A stretch of 6,630 bases of DNA, taken from assembly GCA_036519575.1 (NCBI GenBank), contig DATDKZ010000031.1, forward strand, positions 1 through 6,630, given 5' to 3'. The translations under genes were made by a program, and so were the position numbers. This document shows, piece after piece, positions 5,399-6,630 of this stretch; the first letter of the stretch is position 1; every line of letters begins with the position of its first letter. The notes below the pieces were generated by a model that was given only the letters and a program-made list of their open reading frames with translations, did no database searches and was not told where the DNA came from. This DNA is from AC-69 sp036519575. GTDB taxonomy: Bacteria > Actinomycetota > UBA4738 > HRBIN12.

Positions 5399-5872
5399 AT
5401 GATCGAGATGTCGCTTGCGGGGGTGCGGATCGAGCTGCCGACGAACCAGCCCATCGTCCTCCTCCGAGAGGCCGAAGGCGAGCGCTTCCTCCCCATCTGG
5501 ATCGGACAGGCCGAGGCCGCCGCCATCGCCCTGGCGCTCCAGGGCGTGGTGACGCCCCGTCCGATGACCCACGACCTCCTCAAGAACATCCTCGAGGAGA
5601 TCGCGGTCCAGGTCGAGAGCATCGTGATCACCGAGTTGCGCGAGGGAACGTTCTACGCCGTGATCAACATGCAGCGGAACGGGACGGCGTACGAGATCTC
5701 GTCGCGGCCGAGCGACGCCATCGCGCTCGCGGTTCGGCTCAACTGCAAGATCTTCGCCAGCGAAGAGGTGCTGAACGAGGCGTCCATCCTCATCCCCAGC
5801 GGGGACGACGATGAAGAGGTCGAGAAGTTCCGCGAGTTCCTGGAGAACGTGAACCCCGAGGACTTCGGCTGA
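5399..5872 (+). CDS. Bifunctional nuclease family protein (DUF151/BFN), Rv1829-like
   Basis: Small single-domain protein of 157 aa. The family is named for plant BFN proteins with DNase/RNase activity; the bacterial role is not established, so nuclease activity here is only by family. Visible hallmarks are NQPIVLLREAEGERFLPIWIG with EAAAIALALQG (about 16-49), RPMTHDLL at 54-61, REGTFYAVI at 81-89 and SSRPSDAIALAVR at 101-113. The last 22 residues are strongly acidic (DDDEEVEKFREF) and may be a tail outside the domain. I start at ATG 5399, which matches the N-terminus of actinobacterial homologues. ATG 5391 hits a stop after three codons, ATG 5408 is a shorter alternative, and the upstream extension overlaps hpt. 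In M. tuberculosis the homologue sits directly between the two merR genes; here dacF, hpt and a CAP gene intervene. The gene ends 36 bases from the convergent CAP gene. Confidence 0.92.
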   Translation: MIEMSLAGVRIELPTNQPIVLLREAEGERFLPIWIGQAEAAAIALALQGVVTPRPMTHDLLKNILEEIAVQVESIVITELREGTFYAVINMQRNGTAYEISSRPSDAIALAVRLNCKIFASEEVLNEASILIPSGDDDEEVEKFREFLENVNPEDFG

Positions 5873-5918
5873 GGCGGTGAGCCTGGGCTGAGCCCGTGAG
5901 CCCGGGGGTTAGCCGAAG
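5863..5918. terminator. Bidirectional hairpin between the convergent nuclease and CAP genes
   Basis: An 8-base outer arm (CTTCGGCT at 5863-5870 with AGCCGAAG at 5911-5918) is formed by the last codons of both genes, which each end in Phe-Gly. An inner stem pairs 5882-5889 with 5899-5906 (eight pairs, one G-T) around a 9-base loop. It is symmetric and could stop transcription from either side. No T-run is present, so it is inferred from position and pairing only. Confidence 0.5.
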
Positions 5919-6397
5919 AAGATCGCGGTAGCCCAGACCTGATCCCTGCCGCAGCCAGATCTCCCGGAGACGTGGATCACCCCGATCCCAACGAAGTCCA
6001 ACTTTCCGCTCAGCACGATCTTGCGGTGATACGCGTGGTGCATCATCTCCCGGTGCATCCGGAACAGCGTGTCCCCGCAGCCGACGACGTCGGCGCCGAG
6101 GGTCTGGTAGCCGGCGTATGGAGACAGGATTCCCCCGAGGTTGTCGACATCGAACAGCCGGCCTTCGCGGATCATGCTCCGGGTGTGCCCCTTCGCCGTA
6201 TCCGACAGTCTTAGGTTCATCTGCAGGGGCCGCAGACCGTGCTGCACGCGGGTGTTGTTGATGATCTTCAGATACCGCGATCGCAGGGTGGCCTGCGCGG
6301 AAGGGGCGAGAACGCCCACCATGAGGACGACGAGAACCGAGAGAACCAGCGTGGCCCGCCGGGCGCGACCGTGATGCGTCGTTCTCGGGTAACGCAC
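5909..6397 (-). CDS. Secreted CAP/SCP-domain protein (YkwD-like)
   Basis: Predicted exported protein of 162 aa. From the chosen GTG (6397) a basic n-region and hydrophobic stretch (residues 14-33) form a signal peptide, with a likely cut after AQA at 34-36. The mature part is one CAP domain: INNTRVQHGLRPL and the LSDTAKGHTRSMI helix, HREMMHHAYHRKIVL (about 115-129, with H124-R125), FVGIGV and the closing WATAIFF strand. Bacterial CAP proteins are secreted, with no general catalytic role agreed. C107 and C149 could form a disulfide. The frame is open back to an ATG at 6550 and has another ATG at 6442, but the first overlaps the promoter of the divergent gene. GTG 6397 sits 8 bases after a -10-like TAGGGT, as at hpt, and gives a compact signal peptide. 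Usual CAP residues are altered: FD replaces the FH motif (D83) and GAD replaces GEN (around 101-103). Convergent with its left neighbour, divergent from merR. Confidence 0.85.
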   Translation of the reverse strand: MRYPRTTHHGRARRATLVLSVLVVLMVGVLAPSAQATLRSRYLKIINNTRVQHGLRPLQMNLRLSDTAKGHTRSMIREGRLFDVDNLGGILSPYAGYQTLGADVVGCGDTLFRMHREMMHHAYHRKIVLSGKLDFVGIGVIHVSGRSGCGRDQVWATAIFFG

Positions 6398-6405
6398 GGG
6401 GCCGG

Positions 6406-6434
6406 ACCCTACTCGAAGATCGGTGTCGTGTCTC
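6406..6434 (-). promoter_or_regulatory. Promoter of the CAP gene
   Basis: On the minus strand GAGACA (6434-6429), 17 bases, then TAGGGT (6411-6406) precedes GTG 6397 by 8 bases. Only the GACA part of the -35 matches consensus. The geometry predicts a leaderless transcript and supports the GTG start over the upstream ATGs. Confidence 0.45.
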
Positions 6435-6518
6435 GCAAGCATGTTCGATGCCGCGTTGCTGATAGACGAAAAGGCGCAGGTCGTTCTCAACGAAAAAAAG
6501 TCGAGAAATCTGCGGTGA

Positions 6519-6547
6519 TTGACATGCTGCGCACAGCGCAATAGCCT
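6519..6547 (+). promoter_or_regulatory. Promoter of the second merR gene
   Basis: TTGACA (6519-6524) is a perfect -35, followed after exactly 17 bases by TAGCCT (6542-6547). The start would fall near 6555, leaving a leader of about 23 bases with a GGAG ribosome site at 6569-6572. An A-rich stretch at 6491-6500 lies upstream. This is the clearest sigma-70 promoter in the window. Confidence 0.7.
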
Positions 6548-6577
6548 CACCTGAGTTCGCGTAATTACGGAGTTGTG

Positions 6578-6630
6578 ATGGACGAGCAGGGGTATCGCGT
6601 CCCCGACGTGTGCCGGATCGTCGGGATCAG
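6578..6630 (+). CDS. MerR-family regulator, Rv1830-like, N-terminus only
   Basis: Only 17 complete codons are in the window. The sequence GYRVPDVCRIVGI after MDEQ resembles the first helix-turn-helix of the second MerR protein in the mycobacterial cluster (Rv1830), which has a GYRGP..CQIAGI stretch at the same place. Position after the bifunctional nuclease gene supports this. The ATG is preceded by GGAG (6569-6572) at a good distance; GTG 6575 is directly in front, in frame, and would add one residue. The identification rests on very few residues plus synteny. Confidence 0.7.
   Translation, partial: MDEQGYRVPDVCRIVGI

Noticed and set aside
4720..5631. Minus-strand 303-residue open frame
   Set aside because: Antisense to hpt and the nuclease gene; Asp/Arg/His-rich, no domain visible.
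6442..6550. N-terminal extension of the CAP protein from ATG 6550 or 6442
   Set aside because: ATG 6550 would overlap the clear promoter of the divergent merR gene. Both extensions put long non-signal sequence ahead of the signal peptide, and neither has a good ribosome site.
6398..6577. c-di-AMP (ydaO-type) riboswitch upstream of the secreted CAP gene
   Set aside because: Such elements often precede actinobacterial cell-wall genes, but the conserved GGGGAACCC-like blocks are missing, and the predicted transcript is leaderless.

Overview
The window is a GC-rich, gene-dense chromosomal segment that reads as Actinomycetota. The main evidence is gene order. gcvH, a GarA/OdhI-like FHA protein, an FtsR-like MerR regulator, a DUF151 bifunctional nuclease and a second MerR regulator follow one another in the order known from Mycobacterium tuberculosis (Rv1826-Rv1830), with a pgsA-type gene just upstream as in Rv1822. 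GTG/TTG starts, apparently leaderless genes and hairpins without U-tracts fit the same phylum. The zinc ribbon on the GarA homologue and the inserted genes suggest a lineage away from the mycobacteria, but I cannot name a genus.

Layout. Positions 1-666 hold the 3' part of der (ribosome-assembly GTPase), followed by a complete tRNA-Pro(GGG) at 701-775 with a good -10 element directly upstream and a 12-bp perfect hairpin downstream. About 290 bases without a gene (776-1069) contain that hairpin and an inverted repeat. pgsA (1070-1663) makes phospholipid headgroups. gcvH (1738-2136) is the lipoyl carrier of glycine cleavage. A 122-base regulatory gap precedes garA (2259-2717, TTG start), which is closely followed by ftsR-like merR (2721-3428) and a secreted D-Ala-D-Ala carboxypeptidase (3438-4712). 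hpt (4735-5355, purine salvage) and the bifunctional nuclease gene (5399-5872) each have their own promoter-like sequence. A CAP/SCP-domain secreted protein (5909-6397) lies convergently on the minus strand, and the second MerR gene starts at 6578 and runs off the window.

How it fits together. garA and merR sit 3 bases apart and are probably cotranscribed. GarA-type FHA proteins are phosphorylation-controlled switches on 2-oxoglutarate/glutamate metabolism, and the FtsR-type MerR links the same operon to cell-division control in Corynebacterium; a peptidoglycan carboxypeptidase and a phospholipid synthase nearby fit an envelope/growth theme. I see no mobile element, CRISPR array or defence system. 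The most unusual points are regulatory: tandem GAGGTT-type repeats upstream of pgsA, gcvH and garA; the domain swap in the GarA homologue; and extra genes (dacF, hpt, the CAP gene) inserted into an otherwise conserved gene order.
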